Below are positions 34,389 to 45,344 of a stretch of DNA of 64,000 nucleotides, piece after piece. The position numbers and the translations under genes are program-made. Position 1 is the stretch's first letter, and each line of letters starts with the position of its first letter. The DNA lies in NCBI RefSeq assembly GCF_002127325.2, contig NC_035437.2:155417897-155481896 (forward strand), in the 5' to 3' direction. Origin of the DNA: Helianthus annuus (Eukaryota > Streptophyta > Magnoliopsida > Asterales > Asteraceae). Below the pieces are notes generated by a model. The model did no database searches. It worked only from the letters and a program-made list of their open reading frames with translations, and was not told the origin of the DNA.

Positions 34389-35831
34389 TATAACAACCCT
34401 CGGTAAAACCGACACCCTCATAATATTTCTGACACCTTAATATATCTTTAAAATATCAATATGTCTTTATATGCACCCTGTATGTGAAAACCGAGCCCAA
34501 ATTAGAATATAATATATAAAAATAAATTAAAAACAATAATTATTAAGCTGAGGCGGGCCGCGTAGGGCCTCACCTCAACTTAACGCGGTCCGTGTAAGGA
34601 TGTAACCAGACTTCGCTAAAATCTTAAGTTCATGCGGGCCGCGTATAAGATAGCCTAAGTTCATGCGGGCCGCGAGTGTCTCAAATGGTGGCGCAGCCCG
34701 GTGATGACACGTGTCATCATCGTGGCGGACCTACACGCTGACCCAGCCAAGCTACGCAGTTGACCGGAGTCAACGCGGGCCGCGTAAGCCCTGCCCATAT
34801 CCCACACGGGCCGCGAGGAAGTCCGAATTCAGCCCTATAAATAGAAGGCAACGGCCTTCAGTCCGTCTCGCTCAACTTCTTTCTTTCTTTCTTAATTTTC
34901 TGTAGTGGAGTTACTATACCCGGGCATTATACCCCCTAAAATAGCGAGGTTCTGCTACGATGTAAGTATTATAACCCCTGGAGACGTATTAGATACGTTG
35001 CCCGATTGATCTAGGGTTCCGTAACGGCTGTCGTGGTTCTGCCCGACGTAGTCGTTGGAATGCCGTCTCGGGGAGGGTATTACTAATGTTAAAATGGGTT
35101 ATTATACTAACACACGTGCATTTGTGTAAATTATAGATATTCACCAGGAAACCCTAAAGAATAACCTAAAACAGCGATGTGAGTAATCTCCTTTTTGTAA
35201 ACTGTTTTTACAAAACCTTACATACTTTTCCATGCGAATGACAGTTATTGAGTATTTGTAAGAATACAATTATCGTGGGTATGTTGGGGTTTTGTATACA
35301 AAATTTGTTACAACCTGGTTAAGGAGTAACATTTCCACAAGTCGGGTGTCGACAGTACCAACGGGTGATAATTGATATAACTTGGAAACAAATGTAATTG
35401 CGGGATCGCCCTCAATACTGTTCACTGTGAATTTTATTTAAACTTGATTAAACTGGGATTCACTCACCAGTATTTCCCACTGACAAAAATGTTTTTAAAA
35501 TGCGTTTCAGGTAACAAAATGTGAAAGCCAAATAGAAGCCAGCTGGACAGCACTGGAGGCTTGGAAAAGTGGCAATAAAGTTACCTAATAATAAAATGGA
35601 TGTTTTTATTAAATAAATAGGATTTATTCCTATGAAACGTGTGTATTGAAAACTTGGGTTTTTACCCATATGTCTAATGTTATAAAACATGGTGGTTTAC
35701 TCTGATTAAATATTTCCTAACTACGGTCCTGATGAAAATTTCCGCTGCCAAATTGGATAAATAAATGTGATACCACCGAAACTGGCTCACGGCCGCCCAT
35801 TCCCGGAAACTAGGGACCGGGGGTTGTGACA
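34389..35831 (+). repeat. Element C 3' LTR
   Basis: 1443 bp, same ends as the 5' LTR, about 17 substitutions and no length change by eye. It is followed by the TTACA target copy (35832-35836), then sequence of element D. Confidence 0.93.
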
Positions 35832-35841
35832 TTACAATAAC

Positions 35842-36408
35842 CCAGACATTGGATCTTTAATGGTATTTCGTTAAAAGCCGTTGTTTTATTTGAAACACAC
35901 ATCAAAAGTGTGTGGAGTAAAAACCTAGGTGCAGAAGGAAAGAAACCTTTTTGTAAGGTATCTCTCTTGGTTTGTTCTGCATACCCCCTTCCCAGAAAAT
36001 CAGTTTTCAACTCGTTTTTAGGAAAAGAAGTTTTACCTTGCTGATCATCGAGTTTAAATACTTCTGAGATGGATTGTGGAGTAATTTGAATCGTTTACCC
36101 TGTATGGAAGAGTTGATGGCTATCACATTCTCGCCTTGTTTGTCAAGGGTAGCATTTTTCCAAAACTCTCTCTGGGTTTGTTGGTAAATTGGAGCATCTG
36201 CTGTTAGCAAAGTTTTGTACTTTGAAGCAGACATGATGTCGATGATGGAATCGAAGGTGTGGGTGGTAGTGGGTTTTGAGAGTAGACCGAAGTAATTGTG
36301 AGGGGATTTGTATGGGATTTCAATGGATTCAGCGGCCATTTGAGTGACCTCTTTGGAAGATGAGGATGATTTTGATTTTGATTTTGATTTTGATTTTGAT
36401 TTCGTCAT
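35842..36408 (-). pseudogene. Element D env-like ORF, N-terminal part (broken)
   Basis: Minus strand, start at 36408 with a run of Lys-Ser repeats, then SSSSKEVTQMAAESIEI. The central block (QTQREFWKNATLDKQ, then INSSIQGKRF) resembles the start of proteins that accompany copia-type elements in Asteraceae. Near 36010-36060 the frame shifts; the other frame continues FLGRGYAEQTKRDTLQKGFF and LLHTLLMCVSNKTTAFNEI before element B sequence begins. The C-terminal half is at 1-1536. The missing middle means the protein cannot be made. Family recognition is from memory of similar proteins, not a search. Confidence 0.55.
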
Positions 36409-38497
36409 TTTGATGAAGAAGAACGAAGAATGATTTGAGATGGAAAGTTGGAAACTGCTTTGAGAAGAGAATTTTGGAATTCAATTCGATAGTGAGAAAC
36501 CCTGTTTGGGGTTTTGGTCAGGGTTTTGTTTAGGGAAAAAGTGAATGCTGATGTGGCAGCGGTTACAACAATCTGATGGCTAAAAACTGACCAGGTGCCA
36601 ACTTCTGATGAAAAGATGAATAATGGAGGACAGTTGTTTTTGGAACCACTGATGAAAAAGATCAGTGGTTACAATGGTAACAATATGAAAGCAGTGGGTG
36701 ATTTTTTACTATCAGTGGATAGCATATCAGTGGAAAATGAGAGAACAGGGTTGACTTTCAGCAGTGGTCAGTATTTAGGAAGCAAATGTTTGAGCACAAC
36801 AGTAGTTAGGGGTAAAGAAATGGTAAGGATTTGAAAGACTATTAAGTCAGCAGCTGTTAGTGCAACATTGAATAAGCTTTTGACAAAAGTTTTTAGCATC
36901 TGCTTGTTCTAATGAAGGGGAATGATTTTGTCTTATGTAACCACAATATCATGTCCAATCATCTGTAGATGGTCTTTATGAAATATCTGCAAGGATGTTG
37001 TCTTTAACAAAATGCATTTTAGATGCAAACAGTTTTGAAGCCTTTATAAATTCCTGACAGTGGTTTAGTACCCCAGATGATGAAAGCCCTTTTACACTAG
37101 CTACTCATTTTGTGTCCTAATATTTTAATTAGGACATGAGTAACCAAGTATTTTAAGGTCTGTTTGCAATCAATCTTTGATCTGTGTTAAAACAAACTTG
37201 AATTTGACATGACCTTGACACTTGTACCATTTCCTTTTGATCTATTTTCAAGGAAAGTATTACCAAAAAAAACGGGTTATACATCCTGACAGGAACTTTT
37301 ACTATCAAAAACAGGTAAAAGTACAAATTATATTATTCCAAAAAAAATGAATAACATATCCTGTTTTATTGAGAAAAACCTTTTCAAGAAAAAATAATTA
37401 AGGTTATTCTGAAAACAACATCAAAAAGAATTTGGTAAACTTTCCAATAAAACTCACAGTCACATCATTCTCAAATTTTAGAAAAATAGTCAATGATTTG
37501 AAATACATTATAATAACCATAGTTTGAGACCATTTCCTTGACAATTGATTGCAAAAATGAGGAGACATATACACATAGGTTTTGAAAGTCCAGTTATAGA
37601 CTTTGTTACCATGTGATGACACTGAAAAACTTGCCTAGTCCTCTTTTAAGTTTAATCACTGGTGATACTATTGTTGCCTGAACTTCCCTAAATAATTACT
37701 GCACACAGTTGCTTGACGACCATTGTTTACCCAATTTTTAACTCTTAAGTGTTTTATATTTATACTCTTTTCTTCTGACTTCAAAAGTTTTGAGATAAAC
37801 ACACTTTAGAGTTTTTGTGATTTTTCTTCTTCCCTTTTTTACCCTTCCCATTCATAAGTAGAAATACTCACTGGGAGGTTTTTATTGAAGAAATATTTAA
37901 CCGAGAACCATTTTGCAGCAATGTTTTGAGAGATCTGGCAATATTTGTACTTGCTCATATCAAATCTCACATTGCATATGATTTGGACTATTTTGACACT
38001 TGATTTTCTTAATGCATTTTTAACAGAGTTGATTTTGGTCCTTTTAGAGGATTCTCAAACTATTTTTCAATACATAAGATTTATGTGACTAAATTTTTAG
38101 TTTCCCTCTTTTAATGTTAATAAAAACACTAATGTTTTTACGAATCATAGGTTTCTGTTGACCAGAGGTTCATACCTTAGTATCAAACATAATGAAAACA
38201 GCACAAACTTCATATCAACACTTGAAATCATATTTGTAAAGAAAACGATTATACCATAGTTATCAGACATTCTTTAGATCTGAAAGCTATAGGTGGTTTA
38301 TGCATGATATCACTTGTTATAAGAAGTTTGTGTGTCTTATGACATCTTGGTTGTTTTACAGAGTTTTTGAATAGCCACTTTGAACGTGCTCACTCGTTAC
38401 TCTGTTTTTCAACAAAATACAATCAACCTTGGCATCAATGAATTTTGAGCTGAACTGTAATGTCAAATTGATTGTTGGATCGAATTTGACTGTCCAA
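36409..38497 (-). other. Long noncoding leader of element D
   Basis: About 2.1 kb between the primer site and the env-like ORF. I find no gag, protease, integrase or RT motif in any frame. It is AT-rich, with a cluster of CAGTGG/CCACTG hexamers at 36640-36770. Short open frames here look like chance. Confidence 0.55.
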
Positions 38498-38509
38498 GCT
38501 CTGATACCA
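38498..38509 (-). other. Primer binding site, tRNA-iMet (element D)
   Basis: Plus strand GCTCTGATACCA, i.e. TGGTATCAGAGC on the minus strand, two bases from the LTR edge at 38512. Confidence 0.8.
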
Positions 38510-38511
38510 AT

Positions 38512-39261
38512 TGTTAAGATCTGAGGCTCTCTTAATTGTGTTTGTTTGTAATAGATGAACAATGAATAAACATGATTCAATGATTTATGCAGCCGAAATG
38601 AACACAAACTTTGTAAACACAATCAAGGAGGAAAATAGTTTCGATAAACACATGCTTTTCATTGAGTCGAATGATTACAATACAAATCAAAAGATTACAG
38701 AGCATGCTTACAAACTAAACTCCCCCTCAGCCTGATGCTCCATGGTTGATTGCACAAGATGAAAGGATTGGATTAGAGGAGAAGAACTCACTCCATCAAT
38801 CAAATGTAATAGTACAGGGTACTGTTCCATTTGTAGGCAAATCAAACCACTGAAGCATCTAAGCTGACGTCACCATGAAAGTGACATCTAACAACCTAAC
38901 AACCTGTAACCACTGATACTTCTGACTACTGATAGCTAAACACTGATACTATTACAATAGACAAAGTAAACACCTGTTTCTTCATACCACTGCTTCATTC
39001 CAAGCAGAGCTTTGGTCTTTAACAGCACTTGACTTAGGGCAGTTGATTTATGAGCAACACTTTGTCTTTAGCAGTTGTTGTACCCAAGCAGTGCTTAATG
39101 GACAACAGTTGTAGTATACGAACAGTGGATGAGGGCCATCAGATATTATAACCACTTTCAAGGGGAAAGTCTAATGCAAACAGCTGCTTATGATGAATCC
39201 ACTGTTGTGAACCAGTTTTAGCTCTCATTATCTGTTCCTCTGATATGGTTCAATCCCAACA
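38512..39261 (-). repeat. Element D 5' LTR
   Basis: 750 bp with plus-strand ends TGTTAAGATC and TTCAATCCCAACA (minus strand TGTTGGGATTGA...ATCTTAACA). The primer site next to its inner edge fixes the orientation. It is rich in CACTG/CAGTG pentamers. The partner LTR is outside the window. Confidence 0.75.
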
Positions 39262-39976
39262 AAACGTATATACCAAAAATTTATATAAAACCGGGAGGTC
39301 AAAACGTATATTTTGATTAATAGCATTAAACCATATATATGGAGGCTTATTTAACATAAAATAACGTTACGCTCCCATGTTGCGTTGGTTCGGTGTTGAA
39401 TAAAATTTATATCTAGACATAGATAAAAAAAATAAGAATGTCACAAAGATATATTCGAAATTTTATAAAACATTATATTTGAAAGGAAACAAAATATGTT
39501 ACACTGATCGAAAACTATAAAAAAACGAATACCGACACCAGTATCAACATTGTTCGGTCGGTATCAGTTTGGTTCATGTTGTTACTGTATCGACAATAGG
39601 TATACTTTATAACTCAAAAAATACATTATTCTGAACACACCTTGGTTCGTTAGAGTACAATACTCGGTATTGTTTACAATATAAGAAAAAATATTTACAA
39701 CGATTTTCTTACACAAAAGTCGTCTGATGTAACGAAAAAAATAAAGTTGTGTCTTACATCGATCAAAAACCCTAAAAACGAATATCATAACTGTTTCTGG
39801 TAATACCTAACAGTACCGTTGTTGTTTGTTGCTTGGTTAGTATCGATTCAGTTCATCACGATAGTGGCACTCAATATAGCTTACGATACCAAAAAGTATC
39901 ATATTTCGACTACAAACCGGTTTCCAGCAAATTTACATTGTAATGTCGAAATAAAATATTAAACACGGTCACATAT
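39262..39976. other. Unassigned AT-rich sequence
   Basis: No gene recognised. It holds degenerate GGTATCGGTA/ACCGAATACCGA-like stretches that look like the remains of an old repeat. Confidence 0.4.
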
Positions 39977-40305
39977 TATATTTTTGAGTAAAATGTCATT
40001 TCCGTCTATGAGGTTTTACCAGTTTTGCGACTTTCGTCCAAAGGTTTGTTTTTTCGCATCTGGATTTAAAAGGTTTGAAATCTTGTTATTTTTTTAATCC
40101 ATCTCGTTAACGTCATCCATATTTCTCCATTAAGTCAGTGGTATTTCCTTCTTTTTTGTTAACCAAAAAGGCAATTCGGTTTTTTGCAGGGGTATTCGGT
40201 CTAATTACATAAAGTGAAAAAGACTGAATTGCTCTTTAAGTTAGCAAAAAAGACTGAAATGCCCTTTATTTAACGGAGAAAAATGAACACTAGTACAGAT
40301 TTGAT

Positions 40306-40600
40306 CAAAAGATGCGGTTAAATTGGCTATGAGATGCACAATACAATATACTTTAGGGTGCCAAACAAACCGCATCTTATGGCAAGGCATCTATATGACA
40401 AGATAATAGGTTCCAAGAGATGTGGTTCTAGAACCGCATTTTTTTATAGAACCGCATCTTTTGGTATATTAACAAAAAACTACTTTTCCATAACATGCTT
40501 TAGAGATGCGGTTCTAGAACCGCATCTTTTGATATATTAACAAAAAAGCCATTCCTAATATAATCAAAAGATGGGGTTCTAGAACCACATATGTTGGCGT
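40306..40600. repeat. Left subterminal palindromic repeats of the MULE
   Basis: At least three hairpin units built from AGATGCGGTTCT and AGAACCGCATCT. The unit at 40504-40527 is a perfect 24-bp palindrome; those near 40417 and 40571 have one to three mismatches. Related units lie near the right end (43282-44624). Confidence 0.85.
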
Positions 40601-40611
40601 TTAGAGTAAAA

Positions 40612-40645
<34 letters not shown>

Positions 40646-40840
40646 ATCTTCAGGAAATTTTATTAAAATTTTCCAATAAATTCCTATGATTAACCAATTG
40701 TCTAAAAATTAAAATAAAATATATAAAAAAACAAAATTAATTAGAACAAATATAATACAACCCAAGAACATAAAATACTAAGGTTTCAAAGTAACACAAT
40801 ATTACAAAAGTTTTCCAGAACTTCAACAATACATATAACT

Positions 40841-41088
40841 CTAAAGATGAAATTGACATACAATAACTTCCTGAACCGACCGAAAAAGAAAGGAGCAAAG
40901 AAAGGTCTGATACTGTATCTGCAACTCTTTCATTAGTGGTGAACGCGTAGCAAGTTTTCTTCCAAAAATCAAAAAGAGAACAAAGAAAAACAATCCAACT
41001 GTAATAGAAGTCCCCAACAAGACTTTAATTGAGAATTTTGCTGCTTTGGCATTTCCTCTCCCTAATTCATTTGCAACCTGGACACTGC
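40841..41088 (-). pseudogene. Captured MATE efflux transporter fragment
   Basis: Minus strand VANELGRGNAKAAKFSIKV and a hydrophobic segment (VGLFFFVLFLIFG) match the MATE family region around its conserved NELG motif. The upstream edge keeps a splice acceptor (TTGTGCAG|TGTC), so genomic DNA with intron sequence was copied. A one-base loss near 40947 shifts the frame after GRKLA; the next frame continues with FTTNERVADTVSDLS, typical of the following MATE segment. The piece covers roughly 80 of about 480-500 residues and cannot work as a transporter. A 33-bp repeat of sequence at 40335-40367 is fused directly to its acceptor. Confidence 0.8.
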
Positions 41089-41514
41089 ACAATACAATAT
41101 ACTTTAGGGTGCCAAACAGAGCCCGTTCGAATCGGCTTGGACCAACGCACAAAACACTTTACATTCATTTTTCTTTAGACTTTACAAATACGCAACACAT
41201 TATATAGGATTTAAAAAAATGATCCTTTTATTATAAAGCGATTAGGAGGTAAGCATTTGAAAACACTTCGAAATACTTTTGACCCTAAGTGACCTGTACA
41301 TTTTGTTTCGGAATAACTAGCCGAAATTTGACCCCATTGCAATTTTCAAGTAAACTTGTCGAATTTGCTACATCCAACAATGTTAAGATTTAAAATTTAA
41401 CTTAAATGGATATAAAAACTGTAAAGATCATTGTGTATTAATACATATCTTTATACTAAAAGCAAATTTTTTGTTATCCGTTAGATATAAATGAACATTA
41501 AATGGTGGAATTTG

Positions 41515-41650
41515 AGCTAACCTTGAGACACCTTTATGGAGTTCATGTCTGAACCCCAAACACCTCCTTAATCCAACGCTCCATCAAGTCTACGGCCATA
41601 GATTCAATTTCCTCACACGATCGAAGTCTTCTCTTGTGTATTCCATTTCT
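41515..41650 (-). pseudogene. Possible captured exon of unknown origin
   Basis: A minus-strand frame reads RNGIHKRRLRSCEEIESMAV then DLMERWIKEVFGVQT and a stop. It looks coding (charged, amphipathic), but I do not recognise the family and it is only about 40 residues. Confidence 0.3.
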
Positions 41651-42112
41651 GAAAAACAAACAAAACACAGTATCTAAATGTATTCAAATAAATTAAAAGG
41701 CTGATATATCTTAAATATATGAAATACACTTACGCGATTAATAAAGTCATGTTGAATTGTCTCAACAAACTCCCACATATGTTTTATCAACATATAACTG
41801 CATTCCCATGAGCCCGGTTGTTGGTAGCACTACAGTTAATCCACAATTAATTATTTTAAACACTAGAAAAAAAAACAATAAAAAAAAGAAAACTTACATT
41901 GATAACTGTCCATGTAAAATTTCTCTCGAAACCACTGGGAATTAGCTTTGAAACAAGGTAACTTTCCTCCGACTTTCCCTTTTTTATTGAATCAACAATG
42001 AATGCGCTTGAAGTGGTTTAATGTATACATAAGATAAAACGAAATATATTCAATATTCAATAAAACTAAAATAAAAATTCAATAAATGAAATAATACCTT
42101 TAGTTTAATGTA

Positions 42113-42860
42113 TACACTAGGTTATAACCCCGTGTATTACACGGGTCGAATAAATGAATTTTATATACTAAATAATAAAACAATATATCTTTAAAAACCT
42201 CTTTTATTGCACGGGTTGAATAAATATAATTTTATATATTAAATAATAAAAAACTTATATCTATAAGAACCATATTGTACGGGTTGAATAAATATTATTT
42301 TATATACCAAATAAAAAAGTTATATCTTTAAAACCGCTTGTTTTACACTACTTGAATAAATGTAATATTGTTTACCAAATAATAAAATAATACATCTTTA
42401 AGAAACCTGGTTTATTACACGGATTGAATAAATGTAATTTTATATACCAAATAATAAAAAAGTTACATCTTAAAAATAGGTGTATTACACGGGTTGAATA
42501 AATGTAATTTCCGTCACTAAATAATAAAAAACATATATCCTTAAAAAAACCCCATGTATTGTACGAATTGAATAAATCTAATTTTATATATCAAATAATA
42601 AAAAGTTATATCTTAAAAAACCTCATCTATTACACGGGTCGAATAAATGTAATTTTGTATAGTGAATAATAAAAAAAGTATATCTATAAAAAACCACGTT
42701 AAAAAGTAATAATTAAACTAAATAATATTTAGTAGGAGGATTATCTATAATTAATTCGAAGAGATTAAATAAAATTATAATTATCTTTAAGACATGGCCT
42801 GATATGATGACAAGTGTCCTCAAAATGGTTTCTTTTATTATATGTATAGATAGATAAGAT
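42113..42860. repeat. AT-rich minisatellite insert
   Basis: About eight to nine diverged units of 60-70 bp, each with TATTACACGGGTTGAATAAA followed by TGTAATTTTATATACC and an A-rich stretch (42120-42700). Flanks (GTTATAACCCCGTG... and ...TTTTATTATATGTATAGATA) resemble ends of non-autonomous, possibly Helitron-like elements, but I cannot fix boundaries. AAGATAAAACGAA occurs on both sides. Confidence 0.45.
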
Positions 42861-43281
42861 AAAACGAAGAAGATGATAAAAATTTGACGAACCTTTGTTT
42901 CTTCAAGTATTAAAGGAAAATGATATGAAAAATATGAAATCTTTGTTTGAGGAAGAAGAAGAAAAGGAAGAAGATGATTATCAAATTTTGAAATCTCAAG
43001 ATAAGAAGATGATAATCTAAATTTAGAATTCTTTCTCCTATTCCTTTGACTATGTGTGTAGCCAAAATATTATCAATATCTTATTTTTTAAAAATAAATA
43101 TTTAAGATATATGTCACTCGATTTGTATATATTATAAATAGTTTAAGTTTATATAAAGGTTAAAATGGTAGTTCGAGACTTCGAGTTTCCTTTATGTATA
43201 TAAAAGTCACGTTGTCATGCAGACTTTATAGAGTGAATTAATTATTGAATGGGTCATGTAGATTCATTCACTAGAATGTAA

Positions 43282-44640
43282 AAAATGCGGTTATATTAGA
43301 ACCGCATTTTATTGGCGAAATTGAAAGATGCTAAAAATGTGATTACATTAGAACCGCATCCAGGGCCGGCCTTGGGCCTGTGCGGGAGGTGCTACCGCAC
43401 AGGGCCCAAATATATTGGGGGCCCAAAATTGTTTAAAAATATGTTTATATTTTATATATAAATTTATAGTAGAAAATGTTAAACAAAAGGATTCTTTGGC
43501 TCACTGGATTCCTTGCTGGACGTTGTTACTATAGGTCTGCAGTTCGATTCTAATTAATTGCAGTTTGGATTTCTATTTTTTTTTTTTTTTTTTTTTGGTT
43601 TCCTTCATGTATTGTTTGGGCCTAAGGGGCTGGTTCAGCTTACTCATTTAGCATTTAGCATGGAGGAGACGGAAAAGCCCCATATGCTTCTTGCAAGCTT
43701 TATTTTTAGTCTTTGAATATACTATTTCTTCACATTTAAATTTGGCCCTTTATAAATCTAAATCTGTAAGGTTTTTTTTCTTCATTTAATCATTCACATA
43801 AATGCTTTACACATTTTCTTGTTTAAGTTTGTAAGTCTTTTTTTTTATTCCAATTATTATTTCTCATTTAACCATTTATAGTTTAAAGTATTACAATCCA
43901 ATTTCTAGTTTTATTTTTTTATTTGCATTTGAACATATTTGTGTCACCAAACTAACTTGGATATGTTTACACATTAAAGTTATTTTTGCTGAAAGGATTT
44001 AAATGTTAGTTATTTTTGTTTGTGTAGAGGGTGTTTGAAATTGTTACACAAAAATTTGAATTTATTGTTTTTTAATTCATGCTAATTTGAGTTATGTATT
44101 CACTCTTTGACATGGATAATTGTGTTAACTGGTAAGTTTTCTTAACAATTTTGAAACTAATTGTGCTTAATTTCATACCAATTTTTTGGATAATACTCGA
44201 AACCTATATTTTGATTAAAGCATGTGATGTGCATATTAAAATTTTGGTTGTTGATTATGGAATTTGAGATATAGAAAATGTGGTTGGATCCTGACAACTA
44301 ATTCATTGGTCGGATACAAATGGAGAACCTCATGATTCGTTTAACTATTTAACACAGATCATTTTGCTACATTAGCTTTTTATTATTATTATTATTATTT
44401 TTATTATTATTCAGGGGCCCATTTTTTTCTAATCGCACGGGGCCCAAAAATTATTAAGAATTTTCGGAGACGGCCCTGACCGCATCTTTTGCGAAATTGA
44501 AAGATGCAAAAGATGCGGTTACATTAGAACCGCATTTTTGGGCGATGTTTTTTTTTCAAAATAAATACATGATTTTATCAGATGAATCAAAAGATGCGGT
44601 TGCAACCTGCCAACCGCATCTTTTGAAAACACCCATAGCA
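43282..44640. repeat. Right subterminal palindromic repeats of the MULE (split by hAT)
   Basis: Units of the form ATGCGGTTAYATTAGAACCGCAT lie at about 43284, 43338 and 44512, with a longer-arm version (CAAAAGATGCGGTT ... AACCGCATCTTTTG) at 44588-44624. They mirror the left cluster. Positions 43361-44478 are a later insertion. Confidence 0.8.
43361..44478. mobile_element. Non-autonomous hAT-like element
   Basis: 1118 bp with short inverted ends CAGGGCCGGCC and ...GACGGCCCTG and an 8-bp target duplication ACCGCATC (43353-43360, 44479-44486), the hAT signature. Further inverted GGGCCC/TTTGGGCC blocks lie inside both ends. No transposase; the interior is AT-rich with a long T tract (43570-43594) and ATT repeats near 44380. 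The target is one of the MULE palindromic units. Confidence 0.85.
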
Positions 44641-44805
44641 TCCTTTGTTCATTTTTGTACTAGTGGAACAGAGTTAACGAGCCGGATGAAAACGAAAAGA
44701 TTTCAAACTTTTTTGGTGCGGATGCGAAAAAAACAAACATTTGGATGAAAGTCGCAAAATTGGTCAAACCTTAAGGACGAAAATGACATTTTAATCTATA
44801 TTTTT

Positions 44806-45344
44806 TTTTACAAAAGCTAACGAACAAAATTTATTGAAAAAAAAAATCAAATTAGTTAACTAAAAATTAAATGGGTTAAGGTTGTATATTATATATATTA
44901 CAAGCGAGAATTATAGTATATTATATAGTATTTGTTGCACACAAAGCGTACAAAATGTCTTATATAAATAACTTTTGTATCCTTTATTATTTTTAGATGT
45001 CTTAAAAACGAGAATTATAGTATATTATTATGATAAAAAAAATAAACGGTTTTTTATATAAACAAAGTTGATGTACTATTGTTTATAATAGTGTATCTAA
45101 ACTGGTTACAATGATATAATAAAATTAATTACGACAACCTATCTAGCATTAGAACAATATATTTAGTTATCAAACATATAATTTAGTTTCTGTTTGTTAA
45201 CTTATCACGCATATCGTTTGATGTTAGAGAATAAAATGGGGACAATAGTGTATTTAGATTTTCATTGAACATTATACGTTATTTGTTATAAGAGAAATAC
45301 ATATATTTAAGCTATTTTACCGTTAAGATGGCATGTTAAATGAC
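44806..45344. other. Unassigned AT-rich intergenic sequence
   Basis: No gene, inverted repeat or recognisable element seen. AGAATTATAGTATATTAT occurs twice (about 44909 and 45012). Confidence 0.4.

Larger units (their letters stand above)
27115..35831 (+). mobile_element. Element C: second Tekay-like chromovirus, intact ends
   Basis: Complete 8.7-kb LTR element. LTRs 27115-28557 and 34389-35831 are both 1443 bp, begin TATAACAACCC and end GGGTTGTGACA, with about 17 differences by eye (about 1.2%). The start is TA rather than TG in both copies, so it is probably the element's own end. The target duplication TTACA is at 27110-27114 and 35832-35836; the left copy is the last five bases of the element B LTR. 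Gene order matches A: primer site, ORF1, gag-pol, polypurine tract. Defects are few: an ORF1 frameshift, one nonsense codon and one frameshift in integrase. Confidence 0.93.
1..39261 (-). mobile_element. Element D: minus-strand LTR element with env-like ORF, split by nested insertions
   Basis: This is the outermost layer of the nest. Its 5' LTR (38512-39261) and tRNA-iMet primer site lie at the right, and a broken env-like ORF runs leftward from 36408 to 35842. The ORF resumes at about 1536 and leaves the window at base 1, so the 3' LTR is outside. No gag, protease, integrase or reverse transcriptase is visible between the primer site and the env-like ORF, a distance of about 2.1 kb. The element may therefore be a large non-autonomous derivative. 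The ORF resembles proteins often annotated near Ty1/copia polyproteins in Asteraceae, so a Sirevirus-like origin is my best guess. Everything from 1537 to 35836 was inserted later. Confidence 0.55.
39986..44796. mobile_element. MULE-type element carrying a MATE transporter fragment
   Basis: Terminal inverted repeats of more than 100 bp: the left end GAGTAAAATGTCATTTCCG matches the complement of the right end CGAAAATGACATTTTAATC, and both continue through GCGACTTTC...TTTTTTCGCAT. A 9-bp target duplication TATATTTTT lies at 39977-39985 and 44797-44805. Length and duplication fit Mutator-like elements. No transposase is seen. The interior holds subterminal palindromes, a MATE gene fragment, an AT-rich minisatellite and a nested hAT element. 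Confidence 0.85.

Noticed and set aside
35460..35690. 76-codon minus frame in the element C LTR, with a copy at 28186-28416
   Set aside because: It is present in both LTRs as part of the repeat and has no recognisable domain.
39986..44796. CACTA or Helitron assignment for the 4.8-kb TIR element
   Set aside because: Ends are not CACTA, and the 9-bp duplication with long TIRs fits Mutator-like elements.
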